From positions 302,005 through 366,004 of the forward strand of contig SACZ01000005.1 of the NCBI GenBank assembly GCA_023369685.1: a stretch of DNA of 64,000 bases. Reading direction: 5' to 3'. The stretch is from Prolixibacteraceae bacterium JC049 (GTDB lineage Bacteria; Bacteroidota; Bacteroidia; Bacteroidales; Prolixibacteraceae). The first letter of the stretch is position 1, and the number at the start of each line of letters is the position of its first letter. Position numbers and translations under genes: made by a program. Below are positions 26,012-37,900 of the stretch, piece after piece. Below the pieces are notes generated by a model. It was not told where the DNA came from. It did not search any database and worked only from the letters and a program-made list of their open reading frames with translations.

Positions 26012-26150
26012 AAAATTTGTTGTTGAAGTTTATAAATTAAGTATTTACAAGTTTATATTTTAGTTCACCATATTCCGTACGAAACCAATAATAACGATTA
26101 ACCCCTTCGTTATTTTATTTCGAATACATTATCTCATTTTTCTAGATTAA

Positions 26151-27866
26151 TTAATGTTTCTTAATATCTCGTACGTATAACTGGATGTTTGTCTTACCCC
26201 TAAATTCGTTTTCCATTACCGAATAACAAAGATCGAACGGCAGGCCTTGTTTCACCATTTCAAATCGATCGGATTGTGAAAAAGCGATACCGGCATAGAT
26301 GGAACTGGACGATGTTGGCTCTGTCAGATCAAGCTTTATATGTTCACTATTTTTTCCAACCAACCTACTTGTTCCATAATCGAAAACATCTTCGGTAACA
26401 AAAACGGGACGCATATTGTGTGGACCAAAAGGCTCGAACTGATTTAATATTCGAACAAATTTTGGAGTCAACTCTGATAACATCAGCTTGGCATCCACAT
26501 CGATGGTATGCACCATTTGTTTTTTGGTAATTGTACTGGCCACTACCTCTTCAAAGCGATTGATGAAGGCAGGAATATTATCAATTTTCATTGTCAATCC
26601 TGCAGCATACATATGTCCCCCATACGATTCTAGCAAATCGCTACAAGCACCAATTGCTTCATATAAATCGAAATCTTTTACCGATCGGGCTGAACCTGTG
26701 GCCAAACCATTCGACTCGGTTAAGATAACCGTTGGGCGGTAGTAACTTTCAGTAACACGCGATGCCACAATTCCAACAACACCTTTGTGCCAATCGCGAT
26801 TATAAAGTACTGTTGATTTCTTTTTCAACAGCTCATCATTCTTTTCAATCATATTAAGCGCTTCCTGAGTAATATCCCGATCGAGAGTCTTTCGGATTTC
26901 GTTATACTCATTAATTTCATCGCCTAACATGCTCAGTTTTTCCTGATCTTCATTGATAAGGATCTTCACCGATTTCTTACCATGTTCAATTCTTCCCGAA
27001 GCATTTAATCGTGGACCAATTTTGAAAACGATATCACTTATCGTCATCTCTTCGCCCAACATACCAGAATAGTTGATAATGGTTTTCAGTCCCGGAGAAG
27101 GATCTGAGTTTAATTTTTTCAGTCCATAGTAAGCCAGCACCCTGTTCTCTCCGGTTATAGGCACAATATCTGAGGCGATACTCACCACAACCAGATCGAG
27201 CAAGTCGTAAGCATGCTCTTCAGGAATACTATTTCTTCGGCAATATGCCTGAATGAATTTAAAGCCGACCCCACATCCTGACAACTCTTTGTAAGGATAT
27301 TCGCAATCGACACGCTTTGGATCCAACACTGCTGCTGCATCTGGAATAGTACTTCCCGGATTATGGTGATCGCAAATAATAAAATCGATGCCATACTCTT
27401 TGGCCAGTCCAATTTTATCGGCAGCTTTAATACCACAATCTAATGCAACAATTAAAGTGATGCCCGACTCCTTAGCAAATTCTATACTTTTCTGGGAAAT
27501 TCCATATCCCTCGGTATAACGATCCGGGATATAGTATTCGATGTGTTTGAATCTATCGCGAAGAAACATGTACATCATAGCAACCGAAGTGGTTCCATCC
27601 ACATCGTAATCGCCATAAATCAACACTTTCTCCTGATTGTCCATCGCAGTCTCTAATCGAGCCACTGCTTTGTCCATATCTTTCATCAGAAACGGATCGT
27701 GCAAATCGTTCAACCGAGGACGAAAAAAAGTGCGCGCTTCATCAAAAGTGCGAATACCTCGCTGTGCCAAAAGATTGGCAATAGCCATATTCACGTTCAA
27801 TGCAGCCGACAGATGCTTTATCGTGTTAATATCGCCTTGTGGTTTTAAATTCCAGATTCTATCCAT
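26151..27866 (-). CDS. recJ: Single-stranded-DNA-specific exonuclease RecJ
   Basis: This 5'-3' ssDNA exonuclease acts in recombination and mismatch or base-excision repair. The 571-residue protein has DHH-family motifs: DYDVDG at 86-91, Asp143 in ALDCG, and CDHHNPG with DHH at 166-168. The DHHA1 domain motif GSARSVKDFDL and the GGHMYAAGLTM loop follow, then an OB-like C-terminus. Length fits RecJ. A perfect -7 box lies about 35 bases upstream. Confidence 0.95.
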   Translation of the reverse strand: MDRIWNLKPQGDINTIKHLSAALNVNMAIANLLAQRGIRTFDEARTFFRPRLNDLHDPFLMKDMDKAVARLETAMDNQEKVLIYGDYDVDGTTSVAMMYMFLRDRFKHIEYYIPDRYTEGYGISQKSIEFAKESGITLIVALDCGIKAADKIGLAKEYGIDFIICDHHNPGSTIPDAAAVLDPKRVDCEYPYKELSGCGVGFKFIQAYCRRNSIPEEHAYDLLDLVVVSIASDIVPITGENRVLAYYGLKKLNSDPSPGLKTIINYSGMLGEEMTISDIVFKIGPRLNASGRIEHGKKSVKILINEDQEKLSMLGDEINEYNEIRKTLDRDITQEALNMIEKNDELLKKKSTVLYNRDWHKGVVGIVASRVTESYYRPTVILTESNGLATGSARSVKDFDLYEAIGACSDLLESYGGHMYAAGLTMKIDNIPAFINRFEEVVASTITKKQMVHTIDVDAKLMLSELTPKFVRILNQFEPFGPHNMRPVFVTEDVFDYGTSRLVGKNSEHIKLDLTEPTSSSSIYAGIAFSQSDRFEMVKQGLPFDLCYSVMENEFRGKTNIQLYVRDIKKH

Positions 27867-27900
27867 GTTTCTTTTGAAGATTCTACAGACATAAATTGTT

Positions 27901-27908
27901 CAAAGATA
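27901..27908 (-). promoter_or_regulatory. -7 promoter box of recJ
   Basis: TATCTTTG on the minus strand is a perfect TAnnTTTG match 34 bases before the recJ ATG. The -33 box is not evident. Confidence 0.5.
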
Positions 27909-28229
27909 CTATTTGCTCATAGTTCTAGAAAGCGTTTTGAAAAACAATTCTTCAAGATTTATTAACAACTCTACTAATACCAATATAATCAAACATTTGT
28001 TGTGTTAAAAAACTTTTAACACACAATATATAAAAGGGCTATTTCTCTCTTGAACTATGCTCCAATATTGCTATTCAACAAATCTTCCTCAACGAGTAGC
28101 TCGTTTTGCTCCATGGAAAAATTAAATAAGATTGCATTTCCAGCACACTAATTCACCATTTATTCTTCTAAAAATCATTAAAATCGGAATGGTTTTACCT
28201 CATCAAAAAGCAAATGGATTTTTATTTCT

Positions 28230-28237
28230 TATCTTTG
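28230..28237 (+). promoter_or_regulatory. -7 promoter box of lysS operon
   Basis: TATCTTTG is a perfect TAnnTTTG match 49 bases before the lysS ATG. No -33 TTTG is found at the usual spacing. Confidence 0.55.
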
Positions 28238-28286
28238 CACAAATTTTTTGGCAAAATATAAGTATATAATAAACAGATAGGCGAAG

Positions 28287-30002
28287 ATGAGTATTCAAGA
28301 ATTAAGCGAACAAGAGATTATCCGCAGAAATTCTCTGCAAAAATTAAAAGATCTTGGAATTGAACCTTATCCTGCTGCAGAATATATCACAACTACCAAT
28401 ACGGTAGAGATTAAAGAAACTTTTGATCCTGAAACACAACAGGATATTTCCATTGCCGGTCGTATTATGAGCCGTCGTATTATGGGAAAAGCTTCTTTTG
28501 CAGAGATACAAGATGAGAAGGGAAGAATTCAGCTTTACATTAACCGCGATGAGATTTGTCCAGGAGAGGACAAAGCACTTTATAACGATGTTTTCAAAAA
28601 GCTTCTTGACATTGGTGATATCATTGGTGTTAAGGGACATGTATTTAAAACTCAAATGGGAGAAATTTCAGTACATGTTACAGAATTGAAGCTTTTAAGT
28701 AAATCGCTTCGCCCGCTGCCAATCGTTAAAGAAAAAGACGGTAAAACATACGACGCTTTCACTGATCCTGAATTGCGTTACCGTCAGCGCTATGTCGATC
28801 TAATCGTTAACCCACAGGTTAAAGATGTATTCATTAAGCGCACAAAGATTATTAATACCATGCGTGAAATGTTTAACGAGGCTGGATACCTGGAGGTAGA
28901 AACTCCAATTCTTCAGTCAATTCCAGGAGGAGCTGCTGCTCGTCCGTTCGTTACTCATCACAACGCTTTAAATATTCCACTTTACCTTCGTATTGCCAAC
29001 GAGCTTTATTTGAAGCGTTTGATTGTTGGTGGATTTGAAGGTGTTTACGAATTTGCTAAGGACTTCCGTAACGAAGGAATGGACAGAACGCACAATCCTG
29101 AATTTACTGTAATGGAAATCTATGTGGCCTATAAAGACTACAACTGGATGATGGAATTTACAGAAAAAATGATTGAGCGCGTTGCCATTGCATTGCACGG
29201 AACAACTGAAGTTCAATTGGGCGATAACGTAATCGATTACAAAGCTCCATTTAAGCGCGTAACTATGTTCGATGCTATTAAAGAGCACACTGGTTTCGAC
29301 ATTAATGGAATGAATGAAGATCAACTTCGTGAAGTTTGCGACAAACTAGAAATCGAACACGATCCTTCAATGGGTAAAGGTAAATTGATTGATGAAATCT
29401 TCGGTGAAAAATGCGAAGGCAACTACATTCAACCAACATTCATTACCGACTATCCAAAAGAGATGTCGCCACTTACTAAGGAGCACAGAGACAATCCTGA
29501 TTTAACAGAGCGTTTCGAGCTAATGGTAAATGGAAAAGAGCTTTGTAATGCATATTCTGAGTTGAACGATCCAATCGATCAGCTGGAGCGTTTCCAAGAT
29601 CAAATGGCTCTTTCTGAAAAAGGAGATGACGAAGCGATGTTCATCGATCAGGACTTTGTTCGTTCGTTGGAATACGCAATGCCTCCTACATCGGGTATGG
29701 GAATTGGTATTGACCGTTTGACTATGTTCATGACTAACAATGCATCTATTCAAGATGTGTTATTCTTCCCTCAGATGAAACCTGAGAAGAAAGCACAAGT
29801 TGATGGACCAGAGAAATTCATTGAACTGGGAATTGCTGCCGAATGGGTAGAAGTAATTCAAAAAATGGGATTCAAAACTGTTGAAGCATTGAAAGAGGTT
29901 AAACCTGGTAAGTTCTTCAACGACATTTGTGGATACAACAAAAAGAATAAACTTGGCCTTACTAATCCATCAATGGATGAGGTAAAAGGCTGGCTTTCGT
30001 AA
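28287..30002 (+). CDS. lysS: Lysyl-tRNA synthetase, class II
   Basis: It charges tRNA-Lys. The 571-residue protein has an N-terminal OB fold (about 55-150, with [20 protein letters not shown]). The class II catalytic domain has motif 2 [14 protein letters not shown] at about 260-273 and motif 3 [14 protein letters not shown]-terminal tail of about 75 residues (with [19 protein letters not shown]) extends past the usual LysRS end of about 500, as in other Bacteroidota. It is the first gene of lysS-gpsA-pgi, 15 bases before gpsA. Confidence 0.96.
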   Translation: MSIQELSEQEIIRRNSLQKLKDLGIEPYPAAEYITTTNTVEIKETFDPETQQDISIAGRIMSRRIMGKASFAEIQDEKGRIQLYINRDEICPGEDKALYNDVFKKLLDIGDIIGVKGHVFKTQMGEISVHVTELKLLSKSLRPLPIVKEKDGKTYDAFTDPELRYRQRYVDLIVNPQVKDVFIKRTKIINTMREMFNEAGYLEVETPILQSIPGGAAARPFVTHHNALNIPLYLRIANELYLKRLIVGGFEGVYEFAKDFRNEGMDRTHNPEFTVMEIYVAYKDYNWMMEFTEKMIERVAIALHGTTEVQLGDNVIDYKAPFKRVTMFDAIKEHTGFDINGMNEDQLREVCDKLEIEHDPSMGKGKLIDEIFGEKCEGNYIQPTFITDYPKEMSPLTKEHRDNPDLTERFELMVNGKELCNAYSELNDPIDQLERFQDQMALSEKGDDEAMFIDQDFVRSLEYAMPPTSGMGIGIDRLTMFMTNNASIQDVLFFPQMKPEKKAQVDGPEKFIELGIAAEWVEVIQKMGFKTVEALKEVKPGKFFNDICGYNKKNKLGLTNPSMDEVKGWLS

Positions 30003-30017
30003 TTCAAAAACCGTTAA

Positions 30018-31013
30018 ATGCTCAGTAATTCAAAAATAGGAATTATAGGAGGAGGTAGTTGGGCTACTGCTCTAGCTAAAATGCTACTAGAAAATGAAGA
30101 TGAAATCAACTGGTATCTGAGAAATCCGGATAACATTGATTTGTTTCTTCGATTTGGCCATAACCCCAACTATTTGCGCGGTGTGGAATTTGAAACCGAA
30201 AGGATAAATTTCTTTCACGATATTAATACTGTAGCGGAGGAATCGGATATTTTAATATTTGCGATTCCTTCTGCTTTTTTAAAAAGTGCACTTACCGATC
30301 TGACTGTCGACATTAGCGACAAGATGGTTATTTCTGCCATTAAAGGAATTGTTCCTGAATACAATCTGATTATTGGGCAGTTTTTCAACCAGCACTTCAA
30401 TGTTCCATTTGAAAACATTGGAGTAATTGCCGGTCCATGTCACGCAGAAGAGGTTGCATTAGAGCGCTTATCATACCTGACCATTGCGTGTCCAGAGATG
30501 AAGAAAGCGCGTGCTTTTGCTTTTAAACTGGAAACTCCTTACGTCAGAACACACATTTCAGATGATATTTGGGGAACAGAGTATGCTGCTGTATTAAAGA
30601 ATGTATTTTCAATTGCTGCCGGAATTTGCCATGGTTTGCGATATGGCGATAATTTTCAGGCAGTATTAATATCCAATGCAATTCAAGAGATAAAACGCTT
30701 TGTGGACACCGTTCACCCTATTACGCGCGACATTAAAAGTTCGGCTTATTTGGGCGATTTATTGGTTACTGCCTATTCTCAGTTTAGTAGAAACCGAACT
30801 TTCGGAACCATGATTGGTAAAGGTTATTCGGTACGCTCGGCACAACTGGAAATGCATATGGTTGCAGAAGGATATTATGCCGTGAAGTGCATTAAAGAGA
30901 TCAATGAAAAATTCCATGTAAATATGCCTATTACCGAGGCTATTTACAACATACTATATGGAAATATTTCACCCGCAATCGAAATCAGATTACTATCTGA
31001 GAACCTCAGATAG
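30018..31013 (+). CDS. gpsA: Glycerol-3-phosphate dehydrogenase [NAD(P)+]
   Basis: It reduces dihydroxyacetone phosphate to sn-glycerol-3-phosphate, the backbone for phospholipids. The 331-residue protein has the Rossmann loop [15 protein letters not shown] (residues 8-22), SAIKGIVPE, a GPCHAEEV segment, and the catalytic lysine in [12 protein letters not shown]. It is the middle gene of an operon with lysS and pgi. Confidence 0.94.
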   Translation: MLSNSKIGIIGGGSWATALAKMLLENEDEINWYLRNPDNIDLFLRFGHNPNYLRGVEFETERINFFHDINTVAEESDILIFAIPSAFLKSALTDLTVDISDKMVISAIKGIVPEYNLIIGQFFNQHFNVPFENIGVIAGPCHAEEVALERLSYLTIACPEMKKARAFAFKLETPYVRTHISDDIWGTEYAAVLKNVFSIAAGICHGLRYGDNFQAVLISNAIQEIKRFVDTVHPITRDIKSSAYLGDLLVTAYSQFSRNRTFGTMIGKGYSVRSAQLEMHMVAEGYYAVKCIKEINEKFHVNMPITEAIYNILYGNISPAIEIRLLSENLR

Positions 31014-31030
31014 ACAAACACTTAGCTTTT

Positions 31031-32374
31031 ATGGGAAATATCAGTTTAAACTTTGACAAAACGTTAGGTTTCGTTTCTAACGAGACTATTAGCTCTTTTA
31101 AAGATGAGCTTCAGAAGCACAACGAAGCGTTGCACAATAAAACAGGAAAAGGAAACGATTTCTTGGGATGGGTAAACCTTCCATCATCAATCGAGGATAC
31201 TTTTCTTGCCGACGTTGAAGCTTCGGTAGAAAAAATTAAAAACAAAAACATCGATATTTTTGTGGTTGTAGGTATTGGTGGTTCATACCTAGGTGCAAAA
31301 GCCGTTATCGATGCGCTTTCAGACAATTTCTCGCAGTTCAAAAACAACGGAAATCCTCACGTAATTTTTGCTGGACAAAACATCAGTGAAGATTACTTGT
31401 ACGAACTTCGTGAGCTATTGAAAAACCGTGAATATGCAATGACAGTTATCTCGAAATCGGGAACTACAACTGAGCCTGCATTGGCTTTCCGTGCATTGAA
31501 ACAAGATATCGAAGAGAAATACGGAAAAGAAGAAGCAGCAGAGCGTATTATTGCAGTTACTGATGCAGAGCGCGGTGCTCTTCGCGAATTGGCAACAAAA
31601 GAAGGATACAAAACTTACGTAATTCCAGATGACGTAGGTGGACGTTTCTCTGTTCTTACTCCTGTAGGGTTGGTTGCTATTGGCATGGCCGGATTTAACA
31701 TTCGTGAGTTTGTAAAAGGGGCACAAGACATGGAAGTAGCTACAGCTCCAAACGTACCATTCGAAGAGAACCTAGCAGCACAATATGCAGCGGTACGTAA
31801 TGCACTATACAACGATGGAAAGAGCATTGAGATTTTGGTGAACTACAATCCAAAACTACACTACATCGCAGAATGGTGGAAGCAGCTTTACGGTGAGAGT
31901 GAAGGAAAAGAAGGAAAAGGAATTTTCCCTGCAGCTGTTGACTTCTCATCAGACTTACACTCAATGGGACAGTACATCCAGGAAGGTGAGCGCAAACTTT
32001 TCGAAACAGTTATCTCTGTAGACAAAGTAGATCGCGAAATCATCATTGAAGAAGATGCTGATAACTTGGATAAATTGAATTATTTGGCTGGAAAACGTGT
32101 TGACCACGTGAATAAGATGGCCGAACTAGGAACTACTATCGCTCACGTTGATGGTGGAGTACCTAACATGCAAATTCAATTGCCACAAATTAACGAGTAT
32201 TACTTGGGACAATTGCTTTACTTCTTTGAAAAAGCATGTGGACTAAGCGGATACGTTCTAGACGTTAACCCATTCGATCAGCCAGGAGTAGAAGCATACA
32301 AGAAGAACATGTTTGCACTACTTGAAAAGCCAGGATTCGAAGAGGAAACTAAAGCAATTAAGGCTAGAATCTAA
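31031..32374 (+). CDS. pgi: Glucose-6-phosphate isomerase
   Basis: It interconverts glucose-6-phosphate and fructose-6-phosphate. The 447-residue protein is the short bacterial form. The sugar-phosphate loop [13 protein letters not shown], the SIS motif [26 protein letters not shown] and a late [10 protein letters not shown] are all present. It is the last gene of lysS-gpsA-pgi, and a terminator follows within 30 bases. Confidence 0.96.
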   Translation: MGNISLNFDKTLGFVSNETISSFKDELQKHNEALHNKTGKGNDFLGWVNLPSSIEDTFLADVEASVEKIKNKNIDIFVVVGIGGSYLGAKAVIDALSDNFSQFKNNGNPHVIFAGQNISEDYLYELRELLKNREYAMTVISKSGTTTEPALAFRALKQDIEEKYGKEEAAERIIAVTDAERGALRELATKEGYKTYVIPDDVGGRFSVLTPVGLVAIGMAGFNIREFVKGAQDMEVATAPNVPFEENLAAQYAAVRNALYNDGKSIEILVNYNPKLHYIAEWWKQLYGESEGKEGKGIFPAAVDFSSDLHSMGQYIQEGERKLFETVISVDKVDREIIIEEDADNLDKLNYLAGKRVDHVNKMAELGTTIAHVDGGVPNMQIQLPQINEYYLGQLLYFFEKACGLSGYVLDVNPFDQPGVEAYKKNMFALLEKPGFEEETKAIKARI

Positions 32375-32401
32375 GAGCACAATTTTGTGACCAGATACAA
32401 A

Positions 32402-32430
32402 AAAGGCTGTCCATTTGGGCAGCCTTTCTT
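32402..32430 (+). terminator. Terminator of lysS-gpsA-pgi
   Basis: An 11-bp stem (32402-32412 with 32417-32427, one G-T pair) with an ATTT loop is followed by a T-rich stretch. Confidence 0.85.
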
Positions 32431-32438
32431 TGTATATC

Positions 32439-32855
32439 CTATATTGGAGGGATGAAGGAGCCATTTTTTATCAGCTCTTGAGCTGAATAACTTCCTGTTA
32501 CTTTACATTCATAAATTCCTCCAGTAGAGTCAGCTTTTATTTTTAAAGTAACCTGATAACTATAATCACCATTACCACTTCCTGTTGGATTAAAAGTAAC
32601 TGAACTATCATAGCTACTTAATATCTGCATTCCATCACCAGAAGATTCACTAACAATTAAATGAAAATTCCCTAGCAAATCTTTTAATACTACAAATTCA
32701 AATGATAAGTCTTCTCCATAGCAGCCTTGAAACGTTGATTCAACAACAGTTTCTGTAATATTATCAACAGTAACAATAGAAGAAGCAGGGCAATTAACTT
32801 GTGCACTTACAGTTAAAGACACAAAAGTAAATAGTAACAACAGTAAATGTTTCAT
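32439..32855 (-). CDS. Small secreted protein of unknown function
   Basis: The 138-residue product has a clear signal peptide (MKHLLLLLFTFVSLTVSAQ). The mature chain is beta-rich with three cysteines (two early, one late in YECKVTGSY). It has no recognised motif. It is convergent with pgi and lies on the same strand as the SusC/SusD genes but beyond their terminator, so it is probably expressed separately. I cannot assign a role. Confidence 0.6.
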   Translation of the reverse strand: MKHLLLLLFTFVSLTVSAQVNCPASSIVTVDNITETVVESTFQGCYGEDLSFEFVVLKDLLGNFHLIVSESSGDGMQILSSYDSSVTFNPTGSGNGDYSYQVTLKIKADSTGGIYECKVTGSYSAQELIKNGSFIPPI

Positions 32856-33020
32856 AAATAATTGATTTAATTAATAAATAGAAATTTCGGATAAACAATC
32901 AGATTATAAATTTTCTATAAAATGACAATCACATTTATCCATCTACTCATTCCTACCCATAATCTAACACCAACTACTCAAGCACCATTGCCCTCTTATA
33001 GAATTTCCTAAAATATGAGA

Positions 33021-33053
33021 AGTAAAACTACACCTCCTAAGAGATGTAGTTTT
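33021..33053 (-). terminator. Probable terminator of first SusC/SusD pair
   Basis: The stem AAAACTACA (33024-33032) pairs with 33045-33053 just after the SusD stop. The T-run on the minus strand is short (TTTTACTTC). Confidence 0.6.
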
Positions 33054-33059
33054 TATGTT

Positions 33060-34907
33060 TTATTGTTTTGGCCCAGCGTGCATGCTTGGGTTATTCTCAT
33101 CCCACCAGAATCTTTCACTAGCAAGAACACTAAGTTCTTTCGAACCTAACGTAAACCCTTGTCTTGTATACGATTCTTGCAATTGCTCTTTTAGGTACTC
33201 TGTCTCTGAAATCGGCCCATAGAACGGACGTCTTGCCCAAGTTTCCAAACCACCTTTAACAGGATTTACAAATTCCCATGGCAAATACTTCGAGTCTACT
33301 TTAGGAAGACCTGATCGTAAAATAAATGGCTGATGTCCTTCTACTCTTGAATATAAGTCAATATACTGCTGTAAATAAACTTTCTCAAGTTTGTCGGTAG
33401 ATAAGTCGAACAACTCAGAATTCAAATAATCTTCAATCTCTTGAGTATATGCATCTTTAGTCAACTTAGTTGCTTCATCATCATTGTAAGCAGGGTCACC
33501 ATGTAAGTACAATGTTTTTGTACGCTCAGCCATCGCAGCAACTCTATCAAATGAATGTCTTGCTCCAGCTTTCAAATACTCAGCAGTTGACTTTGGCAAG
33601 CTAGCTCCATAAGCTGAAAGTTCTGCCAAGTATAAATTCGCCTCTGCAGCAGAACATAGTAACAATTTGAAATCGTTTCCTGCAGGATCATCTTTAATCG
33701 CAGATTCACCTGGCAATGAAGGATATTCATATGATCTTAAAGACTGGAAAAGACGATTTTGCATTCCTGATGTTGACAGATAAGTTCTTGACTCATCACC
33801 AATAACCAACTTATTCTTATTGGTTTGGTCGAAATAGTCAGGATAATCGCCACTCTGCTGAGTTGCTTTATCATAGATAGTAGGCATTCCTTCGTAACGT
33901 ACCCAAGGTTCTCCTGCTCCTTTCCACGACTCAAAGTTTCCTTCAGCATCTAAATTAATTCTCTCTTTAATATAATGAGGCAACTCCTTATTGTTATCAA
34001 TAAAAGCTTGAATAACCTTAGGGTTAAAATCATTCTTATTGAAGAACCAGAACAATCTAGGATCTTTATTATCTCTTAAGAAGTCCACAAAGTTTTTAGC
34101 AGCATAACCAAAGTTCCAACCACTACCTTCGCCTTTATAATCTGACTCATAAGGGAAAAACCAATCATCGGCAATATTGTCGATATAACCATATTCTGAA
34201 CTAGCCACTTCTTGAGCAACTTTCAATGCTTTATCTCTATCGCGATGAACTAGATATACAGCCAACTTAAGCTTTAAAGTATTAGCTAGCTTTGACCATT
34301 TCTCAACAGAACCATTATACATGATATCATTTGATCCCATTTGAGCTTGTCCTGCAGTATTCATATATACCAAAGCATCATCTAATTCTTTAAATAGAAC
34401 TGGAATAATCTCTTCTTGTGAATCAAAACGAGGCTTTAACAAAGGAGGATTAGTATATTTTGCCAATCCAGCTTCTGTATATTGCTGCTCTCCTGTTGCT
34501 CCAAACTTCATTATTGCAATACTAGCACGAAGAACATTACAAACACCTTTATAAACTAATCTCGACTGCTGATCTGCTTCATCCATATTGTCAATTCTGT
34601 AAGCAATATCTCTAGAGTAGTTCATTACATTTGAAATACCAGGATTATACCCAGCAGTATAATAATGCATCTCTCTACTATTACCTCCTAAGCTAGGAAC
34701 AGTATATCCTGCAAATGGCAAAGTCTGAGGATTCATCTGGTAATAGTATCTATAATACAATCCATACCCTACCGATCTCATTGCCGAAGGCAACAATTGA
34801 TTTAAAGATGGATCATTAACATTAGATGGATTTGTATTGATTTCGTCAAAACCTTCAGTACACGAAAACAATAAAGCCGTTAAAAATATATATATCAGTT
34901 TTTTCAT
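33060..34907 (-). CDS. SusD/RagB-family outer-membrane lipoprotein (pair 1)
   Basis: This is a surface substrate-binding lid that sits on its SusC partner. The 615-residue protein has a lipoprotein signal MKKLIYIFLTALLFSC with Cys16, then FDEINTNPSNVNDPSL, a typical start of the SusD-like type 2 (RagB-like) group. A TPR-rich helical body and a tail with ERFWWDENNPSMHAGPKQ follow. It starts 4 bases after the SusC stop, so the two are coupled. It is closely matched in length and ends by the second SusD (614 residues, tail QWWDSENPAFHTGPKN), showing tandem duplication. Substrate is unknown. Type 2 SusD proteins are not tied to one class of glycan. Confidence 0.92.
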   Translation of the reverse strand: MKKLIYIFLTALLFSCTEGFDEINTNPSNVNDPSLNQLLPSAMRSVGYGLYYRYYYQMNPQTLPFAGYTVPSLGGNSREMHYYTAGYNPGISNVMNYSRDIAYRIDNMDEADQQSRLVYKGVCNVLRASIAIMKFGATGEQQYTEAGLAKYTNPPLLKPRFDSQEEIIPVLFKELDDALVYMNTAGQAQMGSNDIMYNGSVEKWSKLANTLKLKLAVYLVHRDRDKALKVAQEVASSEYGYIDNIADDWFFPYESDYKGEGSGWNFGYAAKNFVDFLRDNKDPRLFWFFNKNDFNPKVIQAFIDNNKELPHYIKERINLDAEGNFESWKGAGEPWVRYEGMPTIYDKATQQSGDYPDYFDQTNKNKLVIGDESRTYLSTSGMQNRLFQSLRSYEYPSLPGESAIKDDPAGNDFKLLLCSAAEANLYLAELSAYGASLPKSTAEYLKAGARHSFDRVAAMAERTKTLYLHGDPAYNDDEATKLTKDAYTQEIEDYLNSELFDLSTDKLEKVYLQQYIDLYSRVEGHQPFILRSGLPKVDSKYLPWEFVNPVKGGLETWARRPFYGPISETEYLKEQLQESYTRQGFTLGSKELSVLASERFWWDENNPSMHAGPKQ

Positions 34908-34911
34908 TTTC

Positions 34912-37900
34912 TTAGAATTTTGCAGTTATGCTGAAAGTATAATATCTGGTGTAAGGTACATTTGACTGAGTATAGAACGACGTTGCCGCATTACCTCTAA
35001 TAGATTCTGGGTTAATATTATCAGGCAAGTTATTGTATAGATACAAAGGATTACGCACATTAAAACCAACAGAGATTTCATTCGATTTTACCATAGAACT
35101 CCATTTCTTTGGCAATGTATAATCCAAATGAATATTTCTAATTGCAATGTACTTCGCCTCTTTCACCCAAGTATCAGCAACCGTTCCATATTTCCAACCA
35201 TTAACATCGTAATGGAAAGCTGAAGCATGTGAAGGTTGAATATATCCAGCATCAATAGCTTCTTGCATTGTCATACCAGATAAATCATTAACAGAACCAT
35301 CAGGAGCTGTAGCTTTAATTCCTTCGTCAAAAATGTAGTTATCATCCAAGATTACACCATCACTATATTCTACACCAAAGTCACTTGCATATTTTGAAGT
35401 ATAAGTTGCCCCTCCGTATTCAGGTGCACGATACTTCAATGAACTTTTTGTCAAACCTCTAGATGAACCGTAACGAGTTTCATGACTGGCTACAATACCA
35501 CCATAACGTCCATCCAACAAAATACTCATACTTAAGTTTTTCCAACGAATTGTATTATCGATAGAAAATTCGAAATCAGGGCTCATGTTACCAACAACAG
35601 TATTTTCTCCTGATTCTTTATAAGCAACTGTTCTCCAGCCATCATCGTATTTCAACAATGTTTTACCATTCTTTGGATCATTTGGATCATCTGGGTTATT
35701 GTATTTTTTCTGGTTCCATGGAGAACGTAATTCACCATAAGCTCCTCCTTCTACGGCATAAGCTTGAATAAAGAAGTGACCACCAGTACCTGTACCACCA
35801 ATACTTCTAATTCCATTATAGAATTCATGTAGTTCACTTACCTCATTCTTATTTTTCCAGTAGTTGAACTTAGTAGTCCACTCAAAATCTCTTGTTCTAA
35901 CAGGAACAACTGTTAAGCTAACCTCAACCCCTTTATTAGTAAGAGTACCAACATTGGTTTTAATTTTTGAATATCCAGAAACCGATGGCAATGAAATTTC
36001 ACCAATCTGATTTTCTACACTTTCGTCATATACCGCAACATCTAAACCTAAACGATTTTGGAAGAAACGGAAGTCTAAACCAAATTCCCACGATTTCTTC
36101 ATCTCCGGTTTTACATCCGGGTCAATAAGTGTTGCATCAATAGAAGCAACTTGAATACCTCCCGTATTATATGATTTAGGGCTAATACCATAACCAGGAT
36201 TCAACCAATAAGCTCCTGTGTCATTACCAACTTTTGCCCACGATCCTCTTAACTTTATCATTGACATCCACTCTGGCAATTCAAAAGTCTGATCAACTAA
36301 CCATGAAGTTGATACAGATGGGTAGAAATATGAATTATTACCAGATCCATCTTTGTAAGTTAATGTAGACGACCAGTCATTACGACCTGTCATCTCAAGA
36401 AATACTTGCCCTTTATAATCAAAGTTCAATAGACCATAAACAGAATTAATCTTCTTATTGCCACCAATACTTCCACCTCCGTTTATTTTATTTTTAGAGT
36501 TATTAATGAAATATTGACCAGGAACAGTTAAACCACCATCTGTTTTTACATTCATGTTAAAATCTTCCTTCTCCCACGATTCAGCTCCAAGCAATCCTGT
36601 AAAATGTAGATCTTCATTGATTTTCTTATTTACATTGAAAACAATTTTCTTTGTTACATCTACCTTTCTTGAAGTCGACAATTCATATCGACCACCATTA
36701 CCCTGTTGAGCATATCCTGCATCAGCCTTTTTATATTCTGAACGGATATTGTATACTGAACGGAAATATTCTCCTTTAATCTCCAACCAATCCAAAGGTT
36801 TATAGCTTATTGTTCCCTTTAGCTGATCAAGATGCTCTTTTCTCACATTATAAGTAGTGAAGTAGTCATACCAATAATCATGACCTGGAACATCTTTGTA
36901 TTTATCACTAGAAGATGAACCTGTACGTCCACCATGTGGAGCTATTGCAATTTCAGGTTTACCCCATTCCTTAGCGTTATACATTGTACCATATCTTCCC
37001 CAGTGATAAGCATATCCAATACCATTGTTTGGATTCTTTGGAGTAGATTCAGTTGTTGTATAATCTACTTTAAATGTTAAATCTTTTGTCGCTTTATGCA
37101 AAGCAGACACTTTAAATGAATTTCTATAAAACTCATTACCAGGTGTAATACCTTTTCTGTCTACATAAGTATTTGACACATAAAAGCGTGTTTTTTCATT
37201 ACCCCCGTTTACTGATACATGAGTTTCTCTAGAGTGCCCTGTTTCATAAGCTTTTAGATGGTGATCTTTTACAGGAACATAAGGTCTAAGTTTTCCATCA
37301 TAATATTCAATCATTTTTGATGAATCATATTCTGGTCCCCATGCATAGTGACTACCAACACCATAAATAGTGTAGTCGCCATTGGCATTCTTCTTCATAT
37401 CCCATGTCGACCATGGGTTTCCATCTTCCCCTTGGTTATAAGGAGCCAAATACCCTGGTCCATAACGATACTGAAAATCCATTGAGTCATACACATCGTC
37501 AACTCTAAATTTTTGCTGAACAGTTACTCCTAACCCTTTAGAGCCAGATTGAGCACCTTTTGTAGTAATAACAACAGCACCATTAATACCTCTAGATCCA
37601 TAAAGAGCAGTAGCTGCAGCACCTTTAAGTACTGTTACCGACTCAACAATCGACATATCAAGGTTTTTCAAGATTGATCCAAAGTCATTGGCATTACCAC
37701 CACCCCAAACGGCATAACCTTTAACTCCAACATCTTGAATAAAACCATCAATTACGAAAATAGGTTGATTATTGTCACTTCCCATTACGGAAGAACCACG
37801 AATCTGAATACGAGCAGATCCGAAAAGTCCACCATCTGATTCACCAATAGAAACACCAGCTACCTGTCCTTGAAGAGAAGTAACTGGGTTCACAACATCT

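Larger units (their letters stand above)
27867..28286. other. recJ/lysS divergent intergenic region
   Basis: These 420 AT-rich bases hold no credible gene. Visible elements are the recJ -7 box (27901-27908), an inverted repeat GTGTTAAAA-AAC-TTTTAACAC at 28002-28022, a small palindrome AACGAG/CTCGTT at 28091-28105, and the lysS -7 box at 28230-28237. Confidence 0.6.

Noticed and set aside
28002..28022. Terminator between recJ and lysS
   Set aside because: The GTGTTAAAA/TTTTAACAC stem is AT-rich, has no T-run, and lies between two divergent gene starts where no transcript should end; kept only as part of the intergenic description.
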